A stretch of DNA of 64,000 bases from Haloarcula regularis (GCF_029338315.1 NZ_CP119794.1:992001-1056000), one strand, 5' to 3'. Positions 17,899-28,654 are shown, counted from the first letter of the stretch. Numbers and translations: made by a program. The notes: generated from the letters alone by a model not told the origin.

Positions 17899-19108
17899 AT
17901 GCCAGTCGAGCTGTCAGCGTATCCGAAGAAGAACCCGATCGAGGTGGGCGGCGACCGGTTCACCGGCGCCATCGACTTCGACGTCGAACCGCCGGACGAC
18001 CCGCTCCCGGTCCACGTCGTCTTCTGCATCGACAAGAGCGGGTCGATGTCGGGCCGTGACATCGAAGTCGCGAAGGAGGGGCTGATTCAGGCGACAGAGG
18101 GCCTCCGGCACCAGGACGTCTTCGGCGTCGTGGCCTTCTCGAGCAGCGCCGAGGTGCTCGTTTCACCCACCCAGGGCGACAACGCGAGCGACAGTCACGA
18201 GGCGATCTCGAACCTGGATGCCGGGCGGGACGAGTATCATGAACGGCCTCGCCCGGTCGAAGGAACTGCTCGGCCGGATGGCCGAGTCGGGGTCGCTCGG
18301 TGGCCTCCTCTCGCTTGGCAGCGGGGCGAAACCCGTCGAGTGGGTCGTGCTCATCACCGACGGCGGGAGCTCCATCGACGAGCGCCGACTCGACACCGAG
18401 TTCGACGAGAGCGGCATCACCGTCCAGAGTGCCGGCATCCGCAACTACCGCCAGGACGTGATCAAGACCGTCGCGGAGCGCACCCAGGGCGAGTGGGCCG
18501 ACGTGGGCAACCCACAGAAGCTGGGCCGCTTTTTCGACCGGAAGCTCTCGGAGGCCCGCGGGGTCGGGGCGGTGAACCCGGACCTCCACCTCTCGCCGGT
18601 CCGGTTCGCCGACATCAAGGCCGTCTACCACACCCACGGCGACCAGCAGAGTACGATGGACCCCGAGTGGGAGGGCCAGGACTGCACCGTCAGCATGGAC
18701 GACATGATAGCGGGCAAGGAGTCGAAGGTCCGCCTCGACCTCTTCGTCGACGGCGAGGCCAGCCTGGAGGAACAGAAGGTACTCGACGCGACCCTCGAGA
18801 CGGCGACCCAGACCGTCAGCGACGAGATGACTGTCGAGATCGCGGCCGGCGTCGTCGTCGAGGAGGCGTCCGACGACGAGGGTGCCCTCGACGACGTCGC
18901 CATCAGCGACGTGATGGAGACGGCCCTGGAGGACGGCCCGGACCAGGCCGAGACGAAGATCGGTCAGTGGGAGCGCGAGGACGAGGTGACCGAGTCCACG
19001 GTGGCCAAGATGGAGGACGTGATCGACGACATGAAACAGACCGGCGACGAGAAGGAGGCGAAAGACGACGTCTCGCGGGTCCTCAGCGAGTGGGACGACG
19101 ACGCCTGA
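17899..19108 (+). CDS. von Willebrand factor A domain protein, one frameshift
   Basis: 402 residues after removing one extra G in the run at 18223-18225. The N-terminal vWA domain (about residues 35-215) has a complete metal-ion-dependent adhesion site: Asp45, Ser47 and Ser49 in DKSGSM, the Thr of GGTSIM, and the Asp of ITDGGSS. A beta-rich domain and an acidic helical tail follow. No signal peptide or membrane span, so it is cytosolic and probably a protein-binding adaptor. The stop abuts the stop of the convergent J-Ig protein gene with no gap. Its TATA box lies inside a palindrome. Confidence 0.85.
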
Positions 19109-20655
19109 CTACTGTAACAGAATCCGTTGTTCGGCCTGTTCTTTCACCGAGAGCGAGGGCTTGTCGGCGGTCAGCGTCTCGATGCCGGTCCGGTCCATCA
19201 GGTCGACGGTGGCGACCCCGTCCTCGCCGGTCTCCCAGGTCTCGGGCCGCCGGGCGGAGTGGATGACGGCGCCCGACACCGGCGTCCCGTTCTCGTCGAC
19301 GACCTTCACGCTGACCTGGTCGCCCGGCGAGGCCACCTGGGGGACGTCCGCCATCGACAGCTCCGGCTGGTGTTCCGAGACGGTGAACGTGGTCTCGACG
19401 GGGCTGAACTCGAACCGGTCCGACGACTTCTCGGCTGTCAACTCCAGGTCGTCCTCGCGCTGTATCGTCAGGGACACCCACCCGTCGGCGTCGGTCGTCG
19501 CCTGGTGCCCGTGGTTGGTCGTGACCGTGGCGTCGGCGACCCCCGTGTCGCTCGTGTCGGTGATCTGTATCTCCACCTCGCCGCCCTCCTCGAAGGTCCC
19601 GCGCGTCTGCCCGACGGCCAGCGACGCGTCCCCCCGGTGGACGTGGAGGTCGGCCGTCTGCTCGACGTAGTTCACGTCCGCCGCGTCGGTCTGTTTCGAC
19701 ACCGTCACCTCGAAGGACCCGGGGTGCTGGAAGGTCAGCGTCGTTTCGCCGTCGCCGTCCGTGCTCCCGGTCGGGCCGCCCGCCGCCTCGACCACGGCGT
19801 CTCGCACCCCAGTGTCCGCGTCGTCGACGACCCTGAACGTGGTCTCCTCGCCCACCCGGATCTGGTTGGTCGCCACCTGCAGACGCAGCGGAATCTGTTC
19901 CTCGACGACGTCGACCTCCGCGGTGGCCGGGGCGTAGGTCACCGAGATCGTGTCGTTCGCGTTCGCCTGGATAATCCGCGTGCCCGTCGAGTCAAACTGG
20001 AGTTCGACGTAGCCGTCGGCGTCGGTGCGTCCGACCTGATCGCCGTCGGCGAGCACCGTGATCGCCTCGACGCCGGTGCCCGAGCTGTCGGTCACCCGGA
20101 GGCGCTCGCGCTGGCGCACCGCCAGCTCCGTGGGCATGCCGACGATGTCGAGGTCGATGTGTCGGGGCTGGACGTCCAGCGTCGCAGAATCATCGTGGTA
20201 GTTCATGCCGCCGCTGGTCCGGACCTCGACGTTCCCCGCGGTGTCGAACGCCATCGACGCCGTCCCGTTGCTGCCGGTCACGGTGCTGTGGCCGCGATCG
20301 GATTCGACGTCGATGCCCGACTCCGGGCCGTCCGAGGACGTGACCTTGAACTCGACCGTGTCGTCGACCGTCGGTTTCGGCGCCCCGACGTCGAGCGAGA
20401 GGGTGGTCGGTTCGGGGTGGCCCTCGGCAGGGTGGTTGCCCTCGATCCAGCTGATGGCGTCCTTGATCTCGAGGACGGCGTCCGTCGCTTCCTTGTAGCC
20501 CTCCTCGTCGCCGGCGCCCTTTCGCTGTTTGATCTCCAGGTCCTTCTTGCTCTTGAGCGTGTTCGCGGCGTCCAGGATCTCCTCGCGGGTCATCGTCCGC
20601 TCGACCCCAGTTTCTCGTACGGGTCGTCCCCCTCAATCGGCCGAGCCTCGGTCAT
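19109..20655 (-). CDS. J-like domain fused to Ig-like repeats, one frameshift
   Basis: The readable frame from 20593 encodes about five Ig-like beta repeats of about 85 residues (each with D..G...V.......G.T..DG...L.F pattern). Upstream, an ATG at 20655 opens a frame that joins it if one G is restored in the run at 20605-20608. The restored N-terminus reads DPYEKLGVERTMTREEILDA, followed by an A-x-x-L-K-S-K-K-D helix and KEATDAVLEIKDA. This matches helices I-III of a DnaJ domain with the HPD loop replaced by KKD. No signal peptide, so cytosolic. It gives 515 residues. A TATA-like TAAATTTTTT sits at about 20683-20692. Confidence 0.7.
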
Positions 20656-20738
20656 TAAGGAATCGTTCGCCGACGGCAGGTAAAAAATTTAGCTCGTCGC
20701 CGGCGAACCCCCGCGGTGAGAGATCGCCGCCGCGCCCG

Positions 20739-20969
20739 TCAGGCCCTCGCGAGCGTCCCCACGTGCCCACACGCCGGACACTTGGCCTTGATCTTGTCAG
20801 ATCTGATGAGATGCCCCTCCTTTTTCAGTAACCCGTTGCGCTTCAGGCAGTCGGTGTGGACGATGCAGTTCTTGCAGTTCGTACAGTGAGCGGCGTTCTC
20901 GCCGCTCACCGCCTTCCCATCACAGAAGTAACACGCCCCCGTGGGGTTCGAGGAACCGAACAGTCCCAT
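20739..20969 (-). CDS. Small RING-like zinc protein
   Basis: 76 residues with four metal-binding pairs: CYFC (about 13-16), HCTNC with KNC, VHTDC, and CPAC near the C-terminus. The Cys/His order resembles a cross-brace or treble-clef fold. It could be a small adaptor; a ubiquitin-ligase-like role is not implied. Separated by 83 bases from the start of the J-Ig gene and transcribed in the same direction, toward it. An ATAAATATTT at 20993-21002 is well placed as its TATA box. Confidence 0.7.
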   Translation of the reverse strand: MGLFGSSNPTGACYFCDGKAVSGENAAHCTNCKNCIVHTDCLKRNGLLKKEGHLIRSDKIKAKCPACGHVGTLARA

Positions 20970-21012
20970 GTACTTACATATCGGCCGTCGATGATAAATA
21001 TTTGGGCGCTCG

Positions 21013-21036
21013 GCGCTGATTTAACCCAATCAGCGC
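21013..21036. promoter_or_regulatory. Perfect inverted repeat between divergent genes
   Basis: GCGCTGATT-TAACCC-AATCAGCGC, 9-base arms with a 6-base loop, lies between the promoter of the zinc protein and that of the pentapeptide channel (AAAATAAAAG at about 21079-21088). A weaker CCGTG/CACGG repeat follows near 21055-21069. A candidate operator for one or both genes. Confidence 0.5.
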
Positions 21037-21121
21037 GGATTCTTCCCGTCGGTGCCGTGGAATTCACGGTCGCCGGCCCAAAATAAAAGACGCTCGCCGC
21101 TGTGTCTCTCACACGACCATC

Positions 21122-24100
21122 ATGACAGAAGCGTGTCGGTATCGGGACGACGAGACGGGCCTGTCCGACGGGTGGTGCTGTCACCGGGAGCCCTACGAGG
21201 GGACAGAGTACTGTCTCTTTCACCTGCCCAGCGAGGAACGGGCGGCACGCGGTGTCGACGACGCTGCGGTGACGGAGGCACTGCGTGACGTCGCGCGCCA
21301 GCGCGGCCGAGAGGCAAAGCAACTGGTCGGGGCCAACCTGGGATCGGTGTCGCTCGACCGCGAGTTGCTCGACCCGGCGGACAAGTACCCCCTCGACCTC
21401 CGGGGCGCGTCCATCGACGGGACGGTGGCGATTCACCGGTCGGAGGTCGACCTGCCCGTCGACCTGCGGGGGGCGACGGTCGGCGCCCTCGAGTGGACCG
21501 AGTCGACCTTCCAGGACCCGGTCGACCTCTCGGGGTGTGTCGTCCGCGACGCCGTCACGCTCACGGGGACAGTGTTCGAGAGCGACGTGGACTTCGTCGA
21601 GGGGACGTTCCGCGGAGACGTCGACTTCAGAGAAGCCCGCTTCCACGGGGACACGTGCCTCCGGGACACGCGGTTCGCGGCGCCCGCCACGTTCGACGGC
21701 GTCGAGTTCAGGGGCGACGCGAACCTGCTTGACGACGACGTCTGTTTCGAGCGCGCCGAGTTCGAGGCCGACGCCTCGTTCGTGTCGGCCGGCTTCCGGT
21801 ACGCCGACTTCGTCGACTGCCGGTTCCACGGCGACGCGACGTTCACCGAGGCGGACTTCTCGGGTGACGCGGAGTTCATCGGGGCCGTCTTCGACGGACC
21901 GACGGCGTTCCGCGGGGCCGAGTTCGTCGGCGGCGCCAACGTACGCATGGACGATGCCGACTTCTCGGACGCGCTGTTTCGCGACGAGGCCGACTTCTCG
22001 GCGGCCGAGTTCTCCCGCGGCAACTTCGAGGGCGCGACCTTCGAGACGGCGGCCAGCTTCGAAGACGTCACGTTCAGCGAGGAAGCGCTGTTCGGCGGGG
22101 TCCGCTTCGGTGACGCCGTCGAGTTCGTCGAGGCGCGTTTCTACGACGACGCGGACTTCGCCGACGTGGCGGTGGCCGGACCCTGTCGGTTCCTCGGTGC
22201 CGAGTTCCACGGCGGGGACAACGTCAAGTCGTCGGACGCGACATTCGAGGATGCCCGGTTCGGGGCCCACGCGAACTTCCGCCGGACCGCGTTCAGGGAC
22301 GCGTTCTTTACGGGCGCCACGTTCGACACCGCGGACTTCCACGCCGCGACGTTCGACCGTGACACCTCCTTCGCCGAGGCGACCTTCGAGGGACGCGCCG
22401 AGTTCGACGAGGGGCGTTTCGAGGGCGACACGACGTTCGAGGCCGCCGGCTTCGAGGCCGACGTGACGCTACGGGGCGCCGAGTTCCGGGGCCGGGACAA
22501 CGTCGACGACGACGACGTGACCTTCGCGGACACCGTCTTCGAGGCGGCCGTCGACTTCTCGCTTTCGGAGTTTGGCTACGCCAACTTCCGGGCGATAACC
22601 GCCGAGGCCGACGCTGTCTTCGACGACGCCGCGTTCCGCGACGAGGTACACTTCGAGGAGGCACAGTTCCAAGCGGCCGCCTTCGACGAGGCCCGCTTCG
22701 CCGACGACTCGAACTTCCGCGGGACGGAGTTCATAGGCGAGGCGGCCTTCCGCGGCGTCGAGTTCCACGGCGGGGACAACGTCGACGACGACGACCTCTC
22801 GTTCGTCGGCGGCGCGTTCCACGGCCCGGTCGAGTTCCTCGAGGCGACGTTCCAGTACAGCGACTTCTCCGGCGTCACCTTCGGCGCGAGGGCGTCCTTC
22901 GAGGGGGCCTCCTTCGACGACGACGTGGCGTTCGTCGAGGCCGCCTTCGAGGGGGCGGCCACTTTCGACGAGACGTCTTTCGACGGCGAGGCCGACTTCT
23001 CTGCGGCCAGTTTCGACGGGCGGGCGCTGTTCGACGAGGGGCGGTTCACCGACGACGCCTCGTTTCAGGACGCCTCCTTCGAGGGGCTGACGGAGTTCCG
23101 CGGCGTGGAGTTCCACGGCGGCGACAACATCCGCGACGACGACGTCACCTACGCCGGGGCGACGTTCACCGGTGACGTGGACTTCGAGCGCGCGGAGTTC
23201 GAGGCCGCGACCTACACCGGGGCGACGTTCGCCCGCGAGGTCAACTTCGAGGCCGCGGCGTTCAACCGCGAGGCCGTCTTCGATGGGGCTGCCTTCGAGG
23301 GCGACACCGCCTTCGTCGAGGCGCGGTTCACCGACGACGCCGACTTCGAGGGGTGTACGTTCGGCGGCGACGTCTCGTTCCTCGGCGTCGAGTTCGAGGG
23401 GGGCTACCACGAGGACGACGACGCCGCGTTCTCCGGGGCCCGCTTCCGTGGCGAGGCCGACTTCAGCGAGGTCGAGTTCCGCCAGGCCGGATTCCGCGAT
23501 ACCCGTTTCGAGGACGCGGTCACGTTCCACCAGGCGGAGTTCGGGCGGACCCACTGCGAGGGCGCCCGGTTCGACGGCCCCGTCGACGTCTCGTTCACCC
23601 GGTTCCTCGAACCGGCCACCTTCGAGGACGCGACGTTCGCCGCGCCCGTCGACGCCGACGAGATCCGCTTCGAGAGCGACGCCAGTTTCGCTGGCGCGGC
23701 CTTCGAGGCGGCGGTGTCGTTCCGGGGCACCGAGTTTACCGGCGGGGCCCACACCGTCGACGACGCGGACTTCGAGGGGGCGACCTTCGGCGGGAGCGCC
23801 GACTTCAAGATGGCCGAATTCCGCTTTGCCAACTTCATGAGCGTCGCGTTCGGCGGGAACGCCCTCTTCGAGCGGACGCTGTTCGAGGACAAGGGCACCT
23901 TCCGTAACGCCACGTTCGACGGGTCGGCCGTCTTCTCGCGGACCCGGTTCGTCGACGAGGCCGACTTCTCGAGCTGTCGGTTCGGCGACGAGGCCCACTT
24001 CGACGAGCTCCGGTTCGAGAAGGACACGACCTTCGCCGACGCGACCTTTTCGGGTGACGCGACGTTCAGGGCGGCGGAGTTCGAGGGGAGCGCGAACATG

Positions 24101-25116
24101 CACAACGACGACGCGAGCTTCGAGGGGGCGACCTTCCACCGGGAGGCGGACTTCGACAAGGCGACGTTCCTGTACGCGAACTTCCGGGCGACGACGTTCG
24201 GCGAGTGTGGCCGGTTCACCGGCGTGGAGTTTCCCACTCCGTCGTCTTCCGCCCGGAACCCGTCGAGGCCGAGACGCTCGTCGATCTCAAGGACGCGACG
24301 GTCGAGGGCGGCCGGCTCGGCCAACCGGAGGACGGCGACGTCTTCTACGACTGCACCCACAGCGAGATCCACGAGGTCGTCCTCGACGACGCAAACTGTC
24401 GCCACGGACTGTTCAACCACTTCCTGTTCTGTAACACCGACTTCGAGGGGTTCGATTTCACCGCCCACAAGGAGTACCTGGCGCGCAACAACTGGGAGAT
24501 ACACACCTTCGCCGTCGGCGACCGCCTGCGGGCGGAGATGGACGACCGGTGGGGTGAACTCTCCCCGGCGACCCTCGAGAACACCTACCTGAAGGCAAAG
24601 AACTGCGCCAGCGACTTCGGCGACCGCAAGGCCGCGGCCGAGTTTTTCATCAAGGAGATGGTCTACCGGCGCCGGAAGAACTGGGACGCCGCCTTCACCC
24701 GAGAGGCCGACGTCTCGCTTCGCAACCGCGCGAAGGCGCTCGGGAAGTGGTTCGGGAACAACGTGTTACACCAGACGTGTGGCTACGGCGAGCGACTCTG
24801 GCGCGTCGTCTACGTCTCCTCTGTCGCCGTCGCGCTCTGGGGACTCATGTACGCGACGGTGAGCAAGGGGACCACCGAGAGCACGGGACTCGCCGCCCAG
24901 GACTCGAGCGGCCTCCTCTGGCTCCTGTCACCGGAGGGGATCATCACGCTCGGCGAGAACATGTACTTCAGCATGGTGACGTTCACCACGCTCGGGTACG
25001 GCGACATCCAGCCCGTGGGCGCGACGGCCCGGACGCTGGCGGGACTGGAGGCGTTCTTCGGCGCGCTCCTGGTCGCGCTCGTCGTGTTCGTGCTGGGTCG
25101 ACGGGTCGCCTGGTGA
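21122..25116 (+). CDS. Giant pentapeptide-repeat protein with C-terminal K+ channel, one frameshift
   Basis: 1331 residues after restoring one C in the run at 24233-24235. Layout: an N-terminal Cys/His cluster (Cys5, Cys19/20, Cys31, His34); about 75-1035, a continuous array of A(D/N)F-x-x pentapeptides arranged in long blocks often punctuated by GGDNV-type insertions; a polar linker; then a two-helix ion-channel module (TM1 about 1225, TM2 about 1306-1326). Its pore reads FTTLGYGD, the K+ selectivity signature of Ion_trans_2 channels. The pentapeptides should form a cytosolic right-handed beta helix over 200 coils-equivalents long, perhaps a sensor or docking arm gating the channel. Confidence 0.85.
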
Positions 25117-25134
25117 CACACGGGACGTCGGGCC

Positions 25135-25664
25135 TTACTCTGGTTCTTCGTACCCTTCCTCGCCCGCGGTGAAGATGTTGAACGAGGTGTCCTGCTGGAT
25201 GCGGTGGATGAGATAGAAGCCGGCGATGACGATGAGCAAGAGCAGGCCATAGGAGAGCGCACTGAGCAACGCGTCCGTCGGCGTCGCGTACTTCGCCGTC
25301 CGGAAACTGATTATCTTCCGGGACATCGCGATGATGCCGACGTTGAGGACGATAGGGAGGATGTTGAGGTCCTCGACGTACGCGATGACCGTCCGGTATA
25401 TCTCGACGATTATCATCAACAGGAGCGCGGTGTCGATGGCTTGATCACCACTTCGGGGTCGGTGAACGTCCCCTCGACGATCATCAGGTACATCTTCAAC
25501 CCCAGATCGTACACACCGATGGCGAACAGCCCCACCATGATGAACGCCGTCAGGAGCTCGAGGACGTCCATCAGGAGCTCGGAACTGGACCCGATGCGCA
25601 TCAGGACGTCCTCGTAAGAGAACCGATCCGCGCCGACCCCGAACTGCGTATTGTCTTCTGACAT
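25135..25664 (-). CDS. PsiE-like four-span membrane protein, one frameshift
   Basis: 176 residues after restoring one base near 25439-25441. Four hydrophobic helices, with VLELLTAFIMVGLFAIGVYD in the first and an IDTALLLMIIVEIYRTVIAY segment in the third; this pattern matches the phosphate-starvation-inducible PsiE-like membrane family, whose biochemical role is unknown. An acidic C-terminal tail faces the cytosol. Convergent with the pentapeptide K+ channel gene, 18 bases apart. It may be the last gene of the chaperone/GTPase/channel cluster. Confidence 0.7.
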
Positions 25665-25977
25665 TTTCGGGTTGGTTTTTCGCAACGACTGTAATAGACT
25701 TTTCCCGGGGGCTAGTGAGTCGAACGCCGGCCGCCCGGGAGTCGGAGGTATCCTGGTAGCCACATGATTGCCGGGTATACGCACGAAAAGCCGAGTTCTG
25801 TATGTCGAGAGGGGGGTTCCGGTACTCATACAGACCGTTTGGCGTCTGTATTTGCGAATTCAGCCACAAATATCCGAGACGAGCGTGTCTGGATTTATTT
25901 TGGATAGGGAACACACAGATATGTCAGTACTCCTGAAGTAGACGAACGAACCGTTCGAACACGCCCGGCCGGCGGTC
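25665..25977. other. Intergenic region, no gene seen
   Basis: About 310 bases between the starts and ends of two minus-strand genes. Contains a run of A/T-rich DNA near 25675-25705 that may carry the promoter of the PsiE-like gene, and a further A/T-rich stretch at about 25850-25930. No credible coding region. It marks a change in gene content from the chaperone cluster to the sugar-acid genes. Confidence 0.5.
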
Positions 25978-27423
25978 TTAGTAGTTGAGGTAGACGGTCT
26001 TGGAGATGGTGTAGAAGTCCAGGCCGGCGTCGCCCTGCTCGCGGTAGGTCTCGCTCGAGGAGTCTTTCATCCCTCCGAAGGGCACGTGCAACTCCAGTCC
26101 CGTCGTCTTCTCGTTGACCTTCACCACGCCCGAGTCGGCATCGGCGACGAAACTGTGGGCCTCCGAGAGGTCCTCCGTGACGATGCTCGCCGACAGCCCG
26201 TACGGCACCCCGTTGGCCACCTCGACAGCCTCCTCGTAACTCGAGACCGGGATGACCGACAGCACCGGCCCGAAGATCTCCTCCTGGGCGATCCGCATCT
26301 CCGGCTCGACGTCCGAGAACACCGCCGGCTCCACGAAGTAGCCGCCCTCGCCCGCCTCGACCTCGCGACCCCCGGTCTCCAGCGTCGCCCCCTCGCTCTC
26401 GCCGACCTCCACGTAGTCCAGCGTCCCCTCGAGCTCCGCCTCCGAGACGTGGGGACCCATGTCCGCCCCGTCCAGTCCCGGACCGACCTCGATATCTTCC
26501 GCTTTGGCGACGATGCCGTCGAGGAACGCCTCGTAGAGGTCCTCGTGGACGATCGCCCGCGAGGTCGCCGTACAGGCCTGGCCCGTCACGCCGAACGCTC
26601 CGGCGGCCGCGATGTCGACGGCCTCGTCGACGTCGGCGCTGTCCATCACCACGACCGGGTTCTTCCCGCCCATCTCCAGCTGGACGCGCTTGCCCGACTC
26701 GTTGGCCTGCGACCCGACCGTCTCCCCGACGGCCGAACTCCCCGTGAACGACACCGCGTCGATCGCCTCGTGCGTCGAGACCGTCTTTCCGACGGTCCGA
26801 CCGGGACCGGTGACCATGTTGAGCGCGCCGTCGGGCAGACCGGCCTCGTCCAGACACTCGACCAGCTGGCGCGCGACGCTGGGCGCGATGGAGGCGGGCT
26901 TGAACACGACGGTGGTGCCGGCGGCCAGCGCCGGCGCGATCTTCCAGGCAGGGATGGCGATGGGGTAGTTCCAGGGAGTGATGAGCCCCGCGACGCCCAC
27001 GGGTTCGTTGACCGTGTACAGCGTCTTCTCGGGGGCGCTGGCGGGCTTGACATCGCCGCCGACCTCGCTGGCTTTCGTCCCGTAGTAGGCGAAGATGTCG
27101 ATGGCGCGCTGGACCTCACCGCTGGCTTCCGGGCGCGCCTTGCCCTCCTCGCGCACCAGCGTCTCGGTGATCTCGTCCTTGCGCGCGGCCAGGTTGTTCG
27201 AGGCCTCGCGCAGGATGGCGCCCCGCTGTGGTCCCGGTGTGGTGCCCCACTCGTCCTGGGCGGCCGCCGCAGCCTCGACGGCACGCTCGGCGTCAGCCGT
27301 CCCGGACTGCTGGTACCGGGCGACGACCTCCGAGGGGGCCGCAGGGTTGTGCGTCTCGTAGGTCTCGCCGCTCTCCGCTTCGATCCACGCTCCGTCGACG
27401 TAATTGTGGTACGTCTCTACCAT
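25978..27423 (-). CDS. NAD(P)-dependent aldehyde dehydrogenase, probably 2-oxoglutarate semialdehyde type
   Basis: 481-residue aldehyde dehydrogenase. Catalytic elements are intact: LEMGGKNPVVV with the general-base Glu, and GQACTATSR with the nucleophilic Cys; the NAD-binding ITPWNYP and FTGSSAVGE are present. Its head-to-head pairing with the keto-deoxy-acid dehydratase gene at 27508 is the arrangement expected for 2-oxoglutarate semialdehyde dehydrogenase, the last Weimberg-pathway step. The start MVETYHNYVDG is chosen because the upstream frame runs into the shared promoter region. Substrate assignment is inference. Confidence 0.85.
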   Translation of the reverse strand: MVETYHNYVDGAWIEAESGETYETHNPAAPSEVVARYQQSGTADAERAVEAAAAAQDEWGTTPGPQRGAILREASNNLAARKDEITETLVREEGKARPEASGEVQRAIDIFAYYGTKASEVGGDVKPASAPEKTLYTVNEPVGVAGLITPWNYPIAIPAWKIAPALAAGTTVVFKPASIAPSVARQLVECLDEAGLPDGALNMVTGPGRTVGKTVSTHEAIDAVSFTGSSAVGETVGSQANESGKRVQLEMGGKNPVVVMDSADVDEAVDIAAAGAFGVTGQACTATSRAIVHEDLYEAFLDGIVAKAEDIEVGPGLDGADMGPHVSEAELEGTLDYVEVGESEGATLETGGREVEAGEGGYFVEPAVFSDVEPEMRIAQEEIFGPVLSVIPVSSYEEAVEVANGVPYGLSASIVTEDLSEAHSFVADADSGVVKVNEKTTGLELHVPFGGMKDSSSETYREQGDAGLDFYTISKTVYLNY

Positions 27424-27507
27424 TGGTGGGAGCGACTCGGGCCGGACAGGAGAAGGTTTTGATACCCACCGGAAATGCCAAGTCCCCGGGCATCGCACAG
27501 GTACGAC

Positions 27508-28374
27508 ATGCGCTACTATCGAACCGCGGTAGGGGAACGTCTACACCTGGTCGCACTCGACGACGGGACGGCCTACGACCTGACCTCGGCCCGGCCCGCC
27601 GTGACAGACTTCGCCGACCTCGCCCACGTCGCAGATGTGGCGGACGAGTCCGTCGACGACATCGCGAGGGGGCTGGTTGACGAGGCCGACGTCGTGGACG
27701 TGCCGGACGAGGATGGGGTCGCCGTCCCCGTCGCCGCGGACGAGGTGTGGGCAGCCGGTGTCACCTACGAGATAAGCGAGCAGGCCCGCGAGGCCGAGAG
27801 TGGGATGCCCGAGATGTACCTCCAGGTCTACGATGCCGACCGGCCGGAGATATTCTTCAAGGCGACACGGAGCCGCGTCGTCGGGCCGGGTGAAGCGGTC
27901 GGCATCCGCCGGGACTCGGAGTGGAACGTCCCGGAACCGGAACTGGGTATCGTGTTACACCGGGGCGACATCGTGGGGTACACCATCGGCAACGACATGA
28001 GCAGCCGATCTATCGAGGGGGAGAACCCGCTCTACCTGCCGCAGGCGAAGGTCTACGACCGCAGCTGCTCGCTGGGCCCGTGTGTGGTGTCCGCAGAGTC
28101 CATCGGCGACCCCCACGATCTCACGATGTCGATGACCATCTCGGACGGGGACGAGATACGCTACGAGGGCGAGACGTCCACCGGCGAGATGGTCCGGACC
28201 TGCGAGGAACTGGTCTCCTATCTCACGCGACACAACGCGGTGCCCGAGTCGACAGTGTTGCTGACCGGTACCTCGCTGGTCCCGGACGAGGGGTTCACCC
28301 TGTCGGAAGACGACGAGATAGACATCACCATCGACGGCATCGGTCGGCTGATGAACCCGGCGACGATGGTCTGA
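27508..28374 (+). CDS. FAH-family 2-keto-3-deoxy-pentonate dehydratase-like protein
   Basis: 288-residue fumarylacetoacetate-hydrolase-fold enzyme. The segment RDSEWNVPEPELGIVL holds metal-binding Glu residues, and GYTIGNDMSSRSIEGENPLY with LPQAKVYDRSCSLGPC is typical of the branch that dehydrates 2-keto-3-deoxy-pentonates to 2-oxoglutarate semialdehyde. It is divergent from the matching aldehyde dehydrogenase, 84 bases apart, so the two likely share regulation. A 2,4-diketo-acid hydrolase of the same fold is the main alternative. The start MRYYRTAV fits homologous N-termini. Confidence 0.82.
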   Translation: MRYYRTAVGERLHLVALDDGTAYDLTSARPAVTDFADLAHVADVADESVDDIARGLVDEADVVDVPDEDGVAVPVAADEVWAAGVTYEISEQAREAESGMPEMYLQVYDADRPEIFFKATRSRVVGPGEAVGIRRDSEWNVPEPELGIVLHRGDIVGYTIGNDMSSRSIEGENPLYLPQAKVYDRSCSLGPCVVSAESIGDPHDLTMSMTISDGDEIRYEGETSTGEMVRTCEELVSYLTRHNAVPESTVLLTGTSLVPDEGFTLSEDDEIDITIDGIGRLMNPATMV

Positions 28375-28654
28375 GACGGCGGGAGACGACGAGCTGGCTG
28401 CTCGTTCGATCTGAGTGAACACAAGGACGCAGGACGCGAGGTCGCTCCGAGCCGACCCCGCTCGTCGACTACCTTTTCCGGTGTCGTTTGGCACTCTGCT
28501 ACGCGACGGCCGGAGCCGAGTTCGAGATTTCCCGAACTCCCGATAAGCAGCACTGTTAGCGATTCTAGTGCCGATGTCTCGCTCCGAGGAGCCGGTCGAT
28601 GACGGCCCAGGGCTGGGCGTGAGCCCACGGTCAAGCGGCTCATATCGCAATCTG

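Noticed and set aside
21600..24100. Possible CRISPR-like or tandem DNA repeat
   Set aside because: The periodicity is of codons for A(D/N)F-x-x units with varied bases. There are no identical repeats with unique spacers.
22469..24139. Long antisense open frame (556 codons) opposite the pentapeptide gene
   Set aside because: Repetitive Glu/Arg/Val-rich translation mirrors the GC-rich pentapeptide coding strand; the sense strand has clear domain structure.
24205..24240. Programmed frameshift in the pentapeptide channel gene
   Set aside because: No recognised slippery sequence with a downstream stem; nine other genes have similar indels in G/C runs, which points to sequence error.
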